64,000 nt of DNA from Kiloniella majae (GCF_002118315.1 NZ_MTSZ01000010.1:1-64000); one strand, 5' to 3'; counted from the stretch's first letter, positions 10,277 to 20,667 are shown. The notes: generated by a model from the letters alone, not told the origin. Translations and numbers: made by a program.

Positions 10277-10969
10277 ATGGATATTAACGAATTTATTTCT
10301 AAGGCGACAGTATGGGCTCTACCATTTTTAGTCGCGGTTACTTTTCATGAAGCTGCACACGCCTATGTTGCTCGTATTTTAGGTGACGATACTGCATCAA
10401 AATTAGGACGCGTTACTCTCAATCCTCTTAAACATATAGATCCATTTGGAACGATATTGTTACCTGGTATGTTATTATTCATTGGTTCTCCTTATCTTTT
10501 GGGGTGGGCCAAACCTGTCCCCGTTGTTTTTGGAAGGTTGAGAAATCCTAAAAGAGATATGGTTTTTGTTGCTCTAGCTGGGCCTGTGTCAAACATCTTA
10601 ATAGCTTTAGTCGCAGCTTTTTTTCTATCTTTTATGGGGCCTGAGCCAGGAGATATGGGGCGCTGGGTGGCGCAAAACTTGTCTAATGCAATTCTTGTTA
10701 ATTTGGTACTAGCTGTTTTTAATATGTTGCCTATACCACCGTTAGATGGTGGCCGCGTGTTGACAGGCCTTCTGCCAACCTCATTAGCCATTCCTTTTTC
10801 ACGTTTGGAGAAGTATGGCATGATTATTCTTATCGGCTTGATTTTTGTTCTTCCGATGATTGGCCGTCAAATTGGTATGGATCTGAATTTAATCAGTTAT
10901 GTGATAATTAAATCCATTCATGCTATGCTTCCTTTCTTTCAAGCGATTGCAAATCTAAGCATCATTTAG
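10277..10969 (+). CDS. site-2 protease family (M50) membrane metalloprotease
   Basis: A 230-residue polytopic protein of the short M50B type. The zinc site HEAAH is at residues 24-28 inside the first membrane helix, and the third ligand Asp is in PIPPLDGGRV near residue 156. It lacks the PDZ domain of RseP, so it belongs to the Rv1735/YwhC-like subgroup of unknown substrate. It sits between nagZ and scpA. The coding sequence looks richer in T and A than its neighbours. Confidence 0.9.
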   Translation: MDINEFISKATVWALPFLVAVTFHEAAHAYVARILGDDTASKLGRVTLNPLKHIDPFGTILLPGMLLFIGSPYLLGWAKPVPVVFGRLRNPKRDMVFVALAGPVSNILIALVAAFFLSFMGPEPGDMGRWVAQNLSNAILVNLVLAVFNMLPIPPLDGGRVLTGLLPTSLAIPFSRLEKYGMIILIGLIFVLPMIGRQIGMDLNLISYVIIKSIHAMLPFFQAIANLSII

Positions 10970-10985
10970 CTGTTTAAGGAAATCA

Positions 10986-11789
10986 GTGTCAGAAACACTT
11001 CCCTTTGAAGAAGACGACAGATCAGAGCAGTCGGAAGGGTTAAAAGCCCTACATCCGCTTGTTCTTGAGCTGGATGGCTTCGAGGGGCCTATTGATATTC
11101 TGCTGCAGTTGGCGCGGGATCAAAAGGTTGATCTGACCCAGATATCTATTCTTGAGCTCGCAAATCAGTATATAGATTTTATTCAACAGGCCCATGAATT
11201 AAGGCTGGAGCTTGCGGCGGACTATTTGGTCATGGCGGCTTGGCTTGCCTATTTGAAATCAAGGTTACTTCTGCCGGAACCAGAGGGGGAAGAAGAACCC
11301 AGCGGCGCAGAGCTTGCTGCCGCACTCAAATTTCAATTGCAGCGTTTGCAGGCGATGCAGGATGCAGGTAAAACCCTGATGTCGCGACCGCAGTTAGGAA
11401 TTGATTTCTTTGCGCGGGGACTACCGGAAAATACCGGGGTAATCAATAAAACAAGTTATGATGTATCGCTTTTTGACTTGCTAAAATCCTATGCTAACAG
11501 TCAGATGCGAACAGAAGAAAAAAGCCTGCTTATAGAACAGATGGAACTTCATTCTGTGGATGAGGCGATCAAGCGATTATCTGCTTTTCTTGGTACTATT
11601 CCTGATTGGCAAGACCTCAGTCGGTTTCTGCCTGTTAAGGTGGAGCAAGGCATCCTTGCCAGATCTGCGGTTGTTTCTTTGTTTGCAGCCAGTCTGGAAA
11701 TGTGCCGGGAGGGGCAAATCGATCTTAAACAGGATGAAGCTTATGGCCCGATCTATATCAAAGATGGCACGATGATACGACTTGGGTAG
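10986..11789 (+). CDS. scpA: segregation and condensation protein A
   Basis: The kleisin subunit (267 aa) of the SMC-ScpAB condensin that organises chromosomes. The diagnostic N-terminal motif LDGFEGPIDILLQLARDQKVDL is present at about residues 29-50, followed by the LVMAAWLAYLKSRLLLPEP helix. The C-terminal winged helix that contacts Smc is also present. The start is GTG with AAGGAAA just upstream. scpB follows after 63 bp. Confidence 0.96.
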   Translation: MSETLPFEEDDRSEQSEGLKALHPLVLELDGFEGPIDILLQLARDQKVDLTQISILELANQYIDFIQQAHELRLELAADYLVMAAWLAYLKSRLLLPEPEGEEEPSGAELAAALKFQLQRLQAMQDAGKTLMSRPQLGIDFFARGLPENTGVINKTSYDVSLFDLLKSYANSQMRTEEKSLLIEQMELHSVDEAIKRLSAFLGTIPDWQDLSRFLPVKVEQGILARSAVVSLFAASLEMCREGQIDLKQDEAYGPIYIKDGTMIRLG

Positions 11790-11852
11790 TGGGAAATAAA
11801 CCGGGCTTAACTTTGTATATTAGGCTTTATATGAGCTGCATGGGGGAGGCAT

Positions 11853-12545
11853 ATGGAAACACGCTTTGATGATCTTCGGCTTTTGGAGGCGCTGCTCTTT
11901 GCATCGACTGAACCACTATCTGTTGAACAGCTTGCCAGACACTTCCAGAAAGACAGAGATTTGAAACCCCTTCTGGAGGAGCTGAAATCCTACTATGAAA
12001 ATCGCGGTGTAAACCTTATCAAAGTTGAAGACAAATGGGCTTTTCGCACTGCGCCTGATATGGCGCCTTTGCTTCGGGTTGAGCAAAACCAATCCAAACA
12101 ATTGACACGGGCAGGTGTCGAGACGTTGGCAATCATTGCATATCACCAGCCAGTAACAAGAGCAGAAATTGAAGAAATCCGCGGTGTAAGTCTCTCCAAG
12201 GGAACGTTGGATACTCTTCTAGAAATTGGGTGGGTCAAACCAAAGGGGCGGCGGCGTACCCCGGGGCGCCCTGTTACCTGGGCAACCAGTCAGTCTTTTC
12301 TCGATAATTTTGCTTTGGAAAGCCTGGATGATCTACCCGGTTTTGATGAACTGAAAATTGCCGGACTGCTTGACGCAAGGCCGGCAATTACGGCCCTTGG
12401 CGATCATGGTGATTTATTATCGGTATCCGGTGATGGTGTCGATCTGGAAACAGGCGACGAAGAAGACAGCGATGATCGACTGAGCAGTGAGTTTGGCGAA
12501 GATTTAGCCGATGAAGAAAGCGAACAATCTTCACTTCCTGTTTAA
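11853..12545 (+). CDS. scpB: segregation and condensation protein B
   Basis: The winged-helix partner of ScpA (230 aa). It has two wHTH domains; ALLFASTEPLSVEQLA and the strongly conserved AIIAYHQPVTRAEIEEIRGV segment identify the family. The C-terminus past about residue 165 is acidic and probably disordered, ending in a run rich in Asp, Glu and Ser. It acts in the SMC condensin complex with ScpA directly upstream. Confidence 0.95.
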   Translation: METRFDDLRLLEALLFASTEPLSVEQLARHFQKDRDLKPLLEELKSYYENRGVNLIKVEDKWAFRTAPDMAPLLRVEQNQSKQLTRAGVETLAIIAYHQPVTRAEIEEIRGVSLSKGTLDTLLEIGWVKPKGRRRTPGRPVTWATSQSFLDNFALESLDDLPGFDELKIAGLLDARPAITALGDHGDLLSVSGDGVDLETGDEEDSDDRLSSEFGEDLADEESEQSSLPV

Positions 12546-12679
12546 ATATTACCTGTAAAAGAAAGAAATCAATCAACTTACTGCGACATTTTGGATTAAG
12601 GTGTCAGTTGATATTGATTTTTAACTGCAGTTCTGCGAGGTTGCTGCAAAGATTGTATGTAAATTTAGACGGTTACTAA

Positions 12680-13741
12680 ATGTCGGCCCTCTGTTTAGAG
12701 AATGTTAGCCATAACTTTGGCACCCTGTCAGCAGTGAACAATGTTAATCTGGCGATTGATGCTGGCGAGTTCGTGTGCCTGTTGGGACCGTCTGGATGTG
12801 GCAAGACCACAATTCTGCGATTGGCTGCGGGGCTGGAGCCTTTACAGGCTGGAAAAATCACAATGGGTGAAACCGTTGTTGCCAATGATAAGGCTGATTT
12901 ACCGCCTGAAAAAAGAAGTGTCGGACTGGTCTTTCAGGATTATGCGCTTTTTCCGCATTTAGATGTCTCAAAAAATATTGAATTTGGCCTAAAACATCTG
13001 CCTGCCAAGGATCGAAAAGAACGCGTACGAGAGACCTTGTCACAGGTTGGCATGGCGGATTATTTGCATTCCTATCCGCATACACTGTCTGGTGGACAGC
13101 AGCAGCGGGTTGCTTTAGCCAGGGCCATCGCACCTCGCCCAAAACTGGTTTTATTAGACGAGCCTTTTTCCGGCTTGGATGTCAGGCTTAGAAATCAGGT
13201 TCGAGAGGAAACACTCAGGGTTCTCAAGGAAAATAACATTGCGACTTTAATGGTGACCCATGACCCGGAAGAGGCGATGTTTATGGGGGACCGTGTTGCC
13301 ATTATGAATAAGGGACAGATTATCCAGTTTGCCCCCCCTAATGAACTTTATAGCAATCCGGAAAACGCCTTTGTTGCGCACTTCTTTGGTGAAGTGAATG
13401 AGTTTAAAGGTATTTGTAATGACGGACACGTTGCCACACCTTTTGGTGCGATTGAAGTCCCCAACCTGCGTCATGGAACTGCCGTAGATGTACTGGTGCG
13501 ACATGAAGGGATTGTTCTGGGTGAAAAAGTGAATGGTACAGGGGTTGAGGCCAGTGTTCTCAAATCGCGCATGCTTGGAAAATCTAACCTTGTAGATTTC
13601 AAAATTTCCAATGGGTTAGCAGATGATCTTTATGTGAAGGCCCGTCTCGATAGCCATACGATCCCCGTTGCCGGAAATGACTGTGTTCTTGAGTTGGACA
13701 AACGCCTGACCTTCGTCTTTTCTGCAAAGACACCTGACTGA
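12680..13741 (+). CDS. ABC transporter ATP-binding protein (FbpC/PotA type), orphan
   Basis: A 353-residue importer-type ATPase. It has Walker A GPSGCGKT at residues 36-43, signature LSGGQQQR at about 136, Walker B LVLLDEP at about 155, and the H-loop in [13 protein letters not shown]-terminal TOBE-like region follows, as in iron(III), spermidine or sulfate import ATPases. No permease or binding-protein gene is adjacent. It interrupts the scpB-tatA junction that is contiguous in many relatives and has its own 134-bp upstream gap. The substrate cannot be assigned. Confidence 0.88.
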   Translation: MSALCLENVSHNFGTLSAVNNVNLAIDAGEFVCLLGPSGCGKTTILRLAAGLEPLQAGKITMGETVVANDKADLPPEKRSVGLVFQDYALFPHLDVSKNIEFGLKHLPAKDRKERVRETLSQVGMADYLHSYPHTLSGGQQQRVALARAIAPRPKLVLLDEPFSGLDVRLRNQVREETLRVLKENNIATLMVTHDPEEAMFMGDRVAIMNKGQIIQFAPPNELYSNPENAFVAHFFGEVNEFKGICNDGHVATPFGAIEVPNLRHGTAVDVLVRHEGIVLGEKVNGTGVEASVLKSRMLGKSNLVDFKISNGLADDLYVKARLDSHTIPVAGNDCVLELDKRLTFVFSAKTPD

Positions 13742-13868
13742 AAATCGCCAAACAAATTACCAGACAAGCAAAACACTCTGTGCTCTAACGTATGAATCGT
13801 TGCTTGCGCCTTTTCTTTTTGCCATAGTCCCTTACAGATTAAAGGTAATTGTCTCTAAGGAGAGAGTA

Positions 13869-14078
13869 ATGGGTGCGTTCAGCATTTGGCATTGGCTGAT
13901 TGTTTTAGTTGTTGTTTTGGTTCTCTTTGGTGGGGGCGGAAAGCTCAGCAAACTTATGGGCGATGCGGGTTCAGGCATTAAAGCCTTTAAAAAGGGCCTC
14001 AAAGAAGAAAATAAAGACACAGCTGCTTCTGATCAGGAAGAAAGCAAAACAATCTCTGAAGACAAAGATAAAGCATAA
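13869..14078 (+). CDS. tatA: twin-arginine translocase subunit TatA
   Basis: A 69-residue TatA: short N-terminal membrane helix ([21 protein letters not shown]), hinge, then the amphipathic helix [18 protein letters not shown] and an acidic tail. The start at 13869 is chosen because it gives a canonical N-terminus and has AAGGAGAGA 3 nt upstream. TatA forms the pore of the Tat export system for folded proteins. It heads tatA-tatB-tatC. Confidence 0.95.
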   Translation: MGAFSIWHWLIVLVVVLVLFGGGGKLSKLMGDAGSGIKAFKKGLKEENKDTAASDQEESKTISEDKDKA

Positions 14079-14155
14079 GTCAGTCTTATTCCGGACTGTT
14101 TTTATTTGTGTTCGGGTGTGTTCAGGGATCAGTAATTCCTAGGGAGCAGTAGCCA

Positions 14156-14617
14156 ATGTTCGACATCGGTTGGTCGGAAATGATGGTCGTTGCAGTTCTT
14201 ACCCTTTTGATAATGGGGCCTAAAGAGCTGCCGAATACCCTTCGTACCGTTTCTAAATGGGTACGTAAGGCTAAGGGGCTTGCCCGGGAATTCCAATCCG
14301 GTGTTGATGAAGTTATTCGCGAGTCTGATCTTCAGGATGCGAGAAAAGCGCTGGAAGGGGCCAATAGCGAATCAATCCGTAAGACGGTTGAAGATGTTAT
14401 TGATCCCACGCAGGCGTTGACCAAAACTTCACAGGAAGTCAAAGATGGTGTCGAAGCGATAACAAAAGAAGACAAAGAAGATCATAATCCCTTTGCTTCT
14501 GTCCAAAAGCCGCTTGCTGATACATCTTCCTCTTCGGCCGAACCTGTGAAAACTTCAGAGACAGTAAAGCCTGAGACAGTTCAGGTCGATAATACAACTT
14601 CTTCAAAAAGCAGCTAA
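14156..14617 (+). CDS. tatB: Sec-independent protein translocase subunit TatB
   Basis: A 153-residue TatB. The N-terminus MFDIGWSEMMVVAVLTLLIMGPKELP has the conserved Glu and Pro of TatB (IGxxEL type and GPKELP), then an amphipathic helix and a long charged variable tail rich in Ser, Thr and Lys. It forms the Tat signal-peptide receptor with TatC, whose GTG start follows 3 bp after this stop. Confidence 0.95.
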   Translation: MFDIGWSEMMVVAVLTLLIMGPKELPNTLRTVSKWVRKAKGLAREFQSGVDEVIRESDLQDARKALEGANSESIRKTVEDVIDPTQALTKTSQEVKDGVEAITKEDKEDHNPFASVQKPLADTSSSSAEPVKTSETVKPETVQVDNTTSSKSS

Positions 14618-14620
14618 GCA

Positions 14621-15430
14621 GTGAGTGATACAACCGAAGAACAGAAGATGCCGTTACTAGAGCATCTGATTGAACTTAGAAGGCGATTGTTGTGGAGTGT
14701 TGTCACTCTGTTGGTCGCTTTTTTGGCCTGTTTCGCTTTTGCTGAACAGCTTTTTGAATATCTTGCAGCCCCTTTGGCAGAAGTGATGCGGGAAAATTCG
14801 GTCAGTGAACGTCAGCAAAGGCTGATTTTTACCGATCTTACCGAAGTCTTTTTCACCTATGTGAAAGTCGCATTTTTCTTCGGGGCTTTTATTAGCTGCC
14901 CAATCTTTTTGTCTCAAATCTGGTTGTTTGTTGCACCGGGGCTTTACAAAAATGAGAAATCTGCCTTTGCGCCGTTTCTAATTGCATCGCCAATCCTGTT
15001 TTTTGTCGGTGGGGCGTTGGTATATTTCGTTATCTTCCCACTTGCGGCAGAGTTCTTCCTCGCGTTTCAAGTCGAAGGTACTGAAAATTCAATCGCAATT
15101 GAATTGGAAGCCAAGGTTAATGAGTACTTCTCATTAATGATGAAGTTGATTTTTGCCTTTGGTCTTTGCTTTCAGCTGCCTGTCTTGATGACCCTTTTGG
15201 CTAAAGTCGGTATTGCATCGTCCAAGGGGATGGCTGAAAAGCGTAAATATGCAATTGTTGGCGTTTTTATCGTCGCCGCTATCTTTACGCCACCTGATCC
15301 TTTGAGCCAGTTGGCATTGGCTATTCCGATTGTACTTCTGTACGAAGTCTCGATCCTTATGGCAAAAATGGTGGAACGCAAACGCGCCGAGGAAGAAGAT
15401 GCTGAATCGACGGACGTTACATCTGATTAA
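14621..15430 (+). CDS. tatC: Sec-independent protein translocase subunit TatC
   Basis: A six-helix Tat core receptor of 269 residues. The cytoplasmic N-terminal motif PLLEHLIELRRRLLWS is canonical, as are the FFGAFISCPIFLSQIWLFVAPGLYKNEK loop region and the FTPPDPLSQLALAIPIVLLYE end of the membrane core. The acidic tail is probably disordered. The start is GTG, tightly coupled to tatB. Confidence 0.97.
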   Translation: MSDTTEEQKMPLLEHLIELRRRLLWSVVTLLVAFLACFAFAEQLFEYLAAPLAEVMRENSVSERQQRLIFTDLTEVFFTYVKVAFFFGAFISCPIFLSQIWLFVAPGLYKNEKSAFAPFLIASPILFFVGGALVYFVIFPLAAEFFLAFQVEGTENSIAIELEAKVNEYFSLMMKLIFAFGLCFQLPVLMTLLAKVGIASSKGMAEKRKYAIVGVFIVAAIFTPPDPLSQLALAIPIVLLYEVSILMAKMVERKRAEEEDAESTDVTSD

Positions 15431-15579
15431 GATGAGTTCGTTAGGCAGTAGACTGCCGAAACCTTTTTAAGGCCTTTAGCAGCGAGATTTTGCTTATTTC
15501 AGAGTTAAGTATACCCTGTTGATAAGTACATCCGTTTTAATTGAATTTTGTCTCTCTCAGTACAAGGACAGAGATACCT

Positions 15580-16857
15580 ATGTATGACCTAAAGTTAATC
15601 CGCGAAACCCCTGAAGTTTTTGACGAGGGGCTTAAGCGCCGTAATATGGACCCAATGTCTGCCCAAATTCTGGATCTGGACAAACAGCATCGCGCGTTAC
15701 AGGCAGAGCTGCAGGAAATGCAAGCACGCCGTAACGAAGCATCGAAACAGATTGGTATTGCCAAACGTAATGGCGAAGATGCGTCGGACCTAATGGCAGA
15801 GGTTGCGGGTATCAAAGAAGGTATGTCTGCAAAAGAAACAGCCGAATCAGATCTTGGTAACCAGATTAAAACGATCCTGGCTGGTATTCCCAATCGTCCA
15901 AAAGATGATGTTCCTGTTGGTGAAGACGAAGACGATAATGTCCTTGTGCGTACCGTTGGTGACAAACCTGAACTGGTTTTTGAGGCAAAGCAACACTTTG
16001 AGCTGGGCGAAGAGCTCGGTGAAATGGATTTTGAACTTGCGGCAAAGCTGTCCGGATCCAGATTTGTTGTGCTTAAGGGAAGTGTTGCGCGTCTTTACCG
16101 TGCCTTGTCACAGTTCATGATTGATATGCACATTGATGAACACGGCTATACGGAAGTGATCCCACCCGTTCTCGTGCGTGATCATGTGATGTTTGGTACG
16201 GGACAATTACCAAAATTTGCTGAAGATTCTTTCAAGACAGAAGAAGGTTTTTGGCTTATTCCAACCGCTGAGGTGCCTTTGACGAACACGGTTGCTGGCG
16301 AAATCCTCAAGGAGGACGAGTTACCAAAGCGCATGACCGCTTTGACGCCTTGTTTCCGTTCCGAGGCTGGCTCTGCCGGTCGTGATACCCGTGGTATGCT
16401 GCGCCAACACCAGTTTGATAAGGTAGAAATGGTTTCCGTTGTTCATCCGGACAAATCCGATGACGAACTGGAACGGATGACAAGCTGTGCAGAAGATGTT
16501 TTGAAGAAACTGGGACTGCATTATCGGGTTGTTGTTCTTTGCACTGGCGACATGGGGTTTGGTGCACGTAAGACCTATGATATCGAGGTCTGGTTACCAG
16601 GTCAGGATGCGTACCGTGAAATTTCCAGCTGCTCTACCTGTGGTGATTTTCAGGCACGTCGGATGAACGGGCGTTTCAGATCTACTGAAACGAAAAAGCC
16701 TGCGTTCGTACATACATTGAATGGATCTGGCGTTGCAGTTGGGCGTTGCCTTATTGCGGTTATGGAGAATTACCAGCAAGCTGATGGTTCCATTACTGTT
16801 CCTGAGGTTCTTAGACCATACATGGGGGGCAAAGAAAGTATCCTCCTGAATGACTAA
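15580..16857 (+). CDS. serS: serine-tRNA ligase
   Basis: A class II synthetase of 425 residues. The N-terminal coiled-coil tRNA-binding arm spans about residues 25-105, followed by motif 2 ([21 protein letters not shown]) and motif 3 ([18 protein letters not shown]). The ATG at 15580 starts at the canonical MYDLKLIRE and is preferred over an in-frame TTG at 15541. The last 8 nt overlap surE. Confidence 0.97.
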   Translation: MYDLKLIRETPEVFDEGLKRRNMDPMSAQILDLDKQHRALQAELQEMQARRNEASKQIGIAKRNGEDASDLMAEVAGIKEGMSAKETAESDLGNQIKTILAGIPNRPKDDVPVGEDEDDNVLVRTVGDKPELVFEAKQHFELGEELGEMDFELAAKLSGSRFVVLKGSVARLYRALSQFMIDMHIDEHGYTEVIPPVLVRDHVMFGTGQLPKFAEDSFKTEEGFWLIPTAEVPLTNTVAGEILKEDELPKRMTALTPCFRSEAGSAGRDTRGMLRQHQFDKVEMVSVVHPDKSDDELERMTSCAEDVLKKLGLHYRVVVLCTGDMGFGARKTYDIEVWLPGQDAYREISSCSTCGDFQARRMNGRFRSTETKKPAFVHTLNGSGVAVGRCLIAVMENYQQADGSITVPEVLRPYMGGKESILLND

Positions 16858-17638
16858 GACCATACAGAGCCTTGCCAATGCGCGGATACTGTTGTCAAAC
16901 GATGACGGTATCCACGCCAAAGGATTATCTGTTCTAGAAGAAATCGCCCGCCAATTGTCCGATGATGTCTGGATTGTTGCGCCGGAATCTGAACAATCAG
17001 CTACCAGCCATTCTCTGACGTTGCGACGCCCTTTGCGCGAACGCAAGCTTGATGAACAACGCTATTCTATTGATGGTACACCGACCGACTGTGTCCTGAT
17101 GGCTATGAAGTATCTGATGGCCGATCAAGTACCTAATATTGTTTTGTCCGGCGTAAATGTCGGGGCAAATCTAGGTGAAGATGTCATCTATTCGGGTACA
17201 GTAGCTGCGGCCATGGAAGGGGCAATTCTTGGGGCGCGGTCGATTGCTCTTAGCCTAAGACCTGATGATCAGGATGAAAGTCTTTTTCATTGGGATACGG
17301 TTGCCAAGTTTGCGCCTGAAGTTATCACAAGACTTGCAGCGTGGGCTGAGCCCGGAAATTTATTGTTCAATGTGAACTTTCCGGGAATTTCGGCTGACAA
17401 GGTAAAAGGTATCAAGGTCTGTGCTCAAGGGCATCGTGACGAAGGCACAACGGTCGTGGAAGGAAATGACCCCAGTGGCCGCCCTTATTTGTGGGTTGGA
17501 CAGTTTGTCAGTCATCATACTTCGGTTCCCAATGCGGATCTTACAGCTATAGCCGAAGGGTATATTACGATCACACCCTTAAAGTATGATCTGACCGATA
17601 AAAATCTCTTGGCGAAAATGGGATCTTTGTTCCCATGA
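16850..17638 (+). CDS. surE: 5'/3'-nucleotidase SurE
   Basis: A 262-residue SurE phosphatase acting on nucleoside monophosphates. The metal site is in the N-terminal [15 protein letters not shown], with the second site in the [22 protein letters not shown] segment. It overlaps serS by 8 nt and pcm by 4 nt (ATGA), so the three are translated as a unit. The surE-pcm-nlpD order is ancient and also found in E. coli. Confidence 0.97.
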   Translation: MTKTIQSLANARILLSNDDGIHAKGLSVLEEIARQLSDDVWIVAPESEQSATSHSLTLRRPLRERKLDEQRYSIDGTPTDCVLMAMKYLMADQVPNIVLSGVNVGANLGEDVIYSGTVAAAMEGAILGARSIALSLRPDDQDESLFHWDTVAKFAPEVITRLAAWAEPGNLLFNVNFPGISADKVKGIKVCAQGHRDEGTTVVEGNDPSGRPYLWVGQFVSHHTSVPNADLTAIAEGYITITPLKYDLTDKNLLAKMGSLFP

Positions 17639-18276
17639 GTCTGGAAGCACGCAAAATCAGACTTATAATGGAACTAAGGCGCGGCGGTATTTCAGATACG
17701 GGCGTTCTTTCCGCGATTGAACGTATTCCAAGAGAAACCTTTGTGCCGGGACCTTTTCAGGATCAATCCTATGAGAACATGGCGCTTCCCATTGGCAGGG
17801 GACAAACCCTAAGCCAACCCCAGGTCGTTGCCATGATGACACAGGCTCTTTCTGTTACGAAACGAATGAAGGTTCTTGAGGTTGGTACAGGATCCGGATA
17901 TCAGGCTTCGATTCTGTCGCGCCTATGCCGGCGCGTCTATACGATTGAGCGCTATCGGGAGCTCTTGGGTGAGGCGGAAGAACGCTTTACCAATTTACGA
18001 CTTCACAATGTGACCACAAAGCTGGGGGATGGTTACAAAGGTTGGAAAGAGCAAGCACCGTTTGAGCGCATAATTATCACAGCTGCACCAAAGGAAATTC
18101 CCGAAGCTCTGCTTGAGCAACTGGCAATTGGTGGTATTCTGGTTTTACCATTGGGTTCACAGGGTAATAATCAGGAGTTGATAAGAATTACGCGGACTGA
18201 AAACGGGTTTGATCATGAAAACCTTGGGGGGGTGCGGTTTGTGCCTCTTGTTCACGGGATGCCAAAAGATAGCTGA
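17635..18276 (+). CDS. pcm: protein-L-isoaspartate O-methyltransferase
   Basis: Methylates isoaspartyl residues so that damaged proteins can be repaired. At 213 aa it has the family length. The SAM-binding motif I is EVGTGSGYQASIL at about residue 82, and the substrate-side motif RGQTLSQPQVVAMMTQAL precedes it (canonical reads GQTISQP). It is coupled to surE by a 4-nt overlap. Confidence 0.96.
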   Translation: MSLEARKIRLIMELRRGGISDTGVLSAIERIPRETFVPGPFQDQSYENMALPIGRGQTLSQPQVVAMMTQALSVTKRMKVLEVGTGSGYQASILSRLCRRVYTIERYRELLGEAEERFTNLRLHNVTTKLGDGYKGWKEQAPFERIIITAAPKEIPEALLEQLAIGGILVLPLGSQGNNQELIRITRTENGFDHENLGGVRFVPLVHGMPKDS

Positions 18277-18323
18277 TTGACTTTGGCGGTTTGTAGTACA
18301 GGAATACGCTCGTAACTAATTTG

Positions 18324-19532
18324 ATGTTTAATCGGACCAGCTTACCAACTTTAAAACTAGGATTTATACTGTTAAGCGCAGGGCTGTACGGGTGCACGAT
18401 TAATCCATCGTCCTTTCCGACAACCCCACAAAAAACGACGACCACTCAAACGGTTTATAATTATCCGCCGTCTATCCTGCCAAAGCGAAAGCCAACACCG
18501 CCTCCGCGCCCTTCAAATACGGGGCAGGCAACTGGTCGGGTTGCTGGAGTCTCAATTCCGGCGTTGCTTCCTGAAAATATTCCGTTGCCAAAAAGAAATC
18601 CAAGAAGACAGGTTCGGCAAAGTAGCTCTGCGACGGTTATCCCAAAACAAGCGAGAACAACTGTGCAGCCTTTGAATAATCAGGCACAGATTTCAACAAC
18701 TCAATATACCGTAAACCGTGGGGATACTGTCTACTCCATCTCCCGAAAAAGACGTGTGTCTATTCGCGAACTTATTATCCTGAACAGGCTTTCTCCACCC
18801 TATAAACTATTGGTTGGGCAGGTTATCAAATTGCCGGTTTCGAAAGAACATGTGGTGATTGCCGGGGATACACTCTATAGCATATCCCGCCGTTATGGTG
18901 TTGAAACCACGGCATTGGTAAGGCTGAATAAAATTAATCCCCCCTATGCGCTGTATATTGGTCAGCGTCTGAATTTGCCTGCGATAAGACAGAATAACGT
19001 CGTACGTTCGGCAAGTGTTTCACCTTCGGCGACCGTGCCGAAGGTTGATGCCGCAAATGTTCAGAAATCGCCAACTAAAACACCTGTTCGTAGTGTTATT
19101 CCAGCCAGTCCAAAGAACTTTACAGGTCCCGTTCCTAAACCTTTACCGCGTTCTTTCAGTAATTTCTTACGTCCGGTTAAGGGGAAAGTGATTTCTTCCT
19201 TTGGTGCCAAAGAAGGCGGGATACACAATGACGGTATTAACATTGCCGCGCGCAGGGGAACGCCTGTGAAAGCTGCTGAGAACGGTGTTGTTGTTTATGC
19301 GGGGAGCGAATTAAAAGGCTTTGGGCAGATGCTCTTGATTAAACATTCTGATGGTTGGGTGACAGCTTATGCGCATACTGATCAACTATTGGTCGGGCGT
19401 GGTCAGCGTGTGAAGAGGGGACAGGATATTGCCAAGGTTGGCAGTACAGGAAATGTTTCCAAACCTCAGCTTCATTTTGAAATCCGCAAAGGTTCTGAAG
19501 CCGTTAATCCAAAAAAACTACTGACAAACTAG
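18324..19532 (+). CDS. nlpD: NlpD-like lipoprotein, two LysM domains and degenerate LytM (M23) domain
   Basis: A 402-residue lipoprotein with lipobox LYGC (Cys24), a Pro-rich linker, LysM domains at about 132-175 and 178-222, a second linker, and a C-terminal LytM domain (about 300-395). LytM zinc residues are not conserved: the usual HxxGxD site reads HNDGIN and the usual HLHFE reads QLHFE. As in E. coli NlpD, this suggests an activator of cell-wall amidases rather than a peptidase. The ATG at 18324 is preferred to the TTG one codon earlier. The rho-independent terminator begins inside the last codons. Confidence 0.93.
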   Translation: MFNRTSLPTLKLGFILLSAGLYGCTINPSSFPTTPQKTTTTQTVYNYPPSILPKRKPTPPPRPSNTGQATGRVAGVSIPALLPENIPLPKRNPRRQVRQSSSATVIPKQARTTVQPLNNQAQISTTQYTVNRGDTVYSISRKRRVSIRELIILNRLSPPYKLLVGQVIKLPVSKEHVVIAGDTLYSISRRYGVETTALVRLNKINPPYALYIGQRLNLPAIRQNNVVRSASVSPSATVPKVDAANVQKSPTKTPVRSVIPASPKNFTGPVPKPLPRSFSNFLRPVKGKVISSFGAKEGGIHNDGINIAARRGTPVKAAENGVVVYAGSELKGFGQMLLIKHSDGWVTAYAHTDQLLVGRGQRVKRGQDIAKVGSTGNVSKPQLHFEIRKGSEAVNPKKLLTN

Positions 19533-19549
19533 CTTGTCAGTAGTTTCTA
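19515..19549. terminator. terminator overlapping the nlpD stop codon
   Basis: A 13-bp stem (19515-19527 with 19534-19546) encloses the TAG stop of nlpD in its 6-nt loop and has T-rich flanks. On the minus strand it also lies just beyond the stop of the converging ATPase gene, so it may serve both. Confidence 0.7.
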
Positions 19550-19583
19550 AGTAACCATTAGTAAAGAGCGGCATCTGTGATGC

Positions 19584-20456
19584 TTATTGAATCTTGATGG
19601 ACATCCGTCCGGCCAGATCCTGTATGAACTGCCAGGCAACACGGCCAGAGCGAGAGCCACGGGTAACAGACCATTCACGGGCTTCGGCATGTAGTGCATC
19701 ACGATCAATCTTAATGCCATACTTCTCCACATAGCCTTCGATCATCGCAAAGAAGGTGTCTTGATCACAATTATGGAACCCGAGCCATAAACCGAAACGA
19801 TCAGACAGACTGACATTCTCTTCTGTGGCTTCGGAAGTATGTATTGCTGATGATCTTTCATTCTCAATCATATCTCGCGCCATCAAGTGACGACGGTTTG
19901 ACGTTGCGTAGAAGAGTACGTTTTTCGGGCGACCTTCTATGCCGCCTTCAAGAACAGCTTTGAGTGACTTGTAGGTATCGTCCTGACTATCAAAGCTCAA
20001 ATCATCGCAAAAGAGAATGCAAGGACGTTCTGACGTTTTTAAAATCTTCAAAAGCCTTGGCAGGGAAGGGATATCTTCGCGATGAATTTCTACAAGTGTT
20101 ACTTTTTTGAAATTATTCTTTTCCGCTAATGAGTTCACCTTGTCATGGACCGATTTGACGATTGAACTTTTCCCGGTTCCTCTCGCGCCCCACAGCAAAG
20201 CGTTATTTGCCGGATACCCCTCTACAAAACGCAGAGTATTGTTCAAAAGAGATTCTCTTTGGCGGTCAATTCCTTTGAGAAGGTCAAAATCAATCCGATT
20301 CACTTCTTCAACGGCTTCTAAAATATCAGGATCTGTCTGCCATACATAGGCATCTGCCAGGGAAAGATCCGGTAGACTTTGTGGCTGTGGTGATAGTTTC
20401 TCCAGTGCTGAAGCAATACGTTCCAATACAGGGTATAAGTCTTTAGAATCAGTCAT
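19584..20456 (-). CDS. DUF815 family AAA+ ATPase
   Basis: A 290-residue P-loop ATPase of the DUF815 family. Walker A is GARGTGKSS at about residue 89, Walker B is ILFCDDLSFD near 147, and a sensor-like ATSNRRHL follows. Biochemical function is not established for the family. It is transcribed opposite to its neighbours between nlpD and yajC, a placement recurrent in alphaproteobacteria. Confidence 0.9.
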   Translation of the reverse strand: MTDSKDLYPVLERIASALEKLSPQPQSLPDLSLADAYVWQTDPDILEAVEEVNRIDFDLLKGIDRQRESLLNNTLRFVEGYPANNALLWGARGTGKSSIVKSVHDKVNSLAEKNNFKKVTLVEIHREDIPSLPRLLKILKTSERPCILFCDDLSFDSQDDTYKSLKAVLEGGIEGRPKNVLFYATSNRRHLMARDMIENERSSAIHTSEATEENVSLSDRFGLWLGFHNCDQDTFFAMIEGYVEKYGIKIDRDALHAEAREWSVTRGSRSGRVAWQFIQDLAGRMSIKIQ

Positions 20457-20667
20457 TTATATAGCTCCGGCACAAAGCCTGTTTTTCAGTCATTTTGCGA
20501 ACCCTAGCGGGCGTATTCAAGTCAGTCAAATGCTCTGTCATTCTGCTATGTTTTCTTTGTTTTTCTGTTCGTTTGCATTTCCGGGCCAGACAGTTATAGT
20601 CCGCGGGTAATTTTTTTTGGGGGTTGCTTGGCAACCGATTCCAAGTTCTTTAGTTTTGGAGGGATTA

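Noticed and set aside
15440-15500. Terminator after tatC
   Set aside because: Only a 5-bp GGCAG/CTGCC stem with a distant T-run; too weak.
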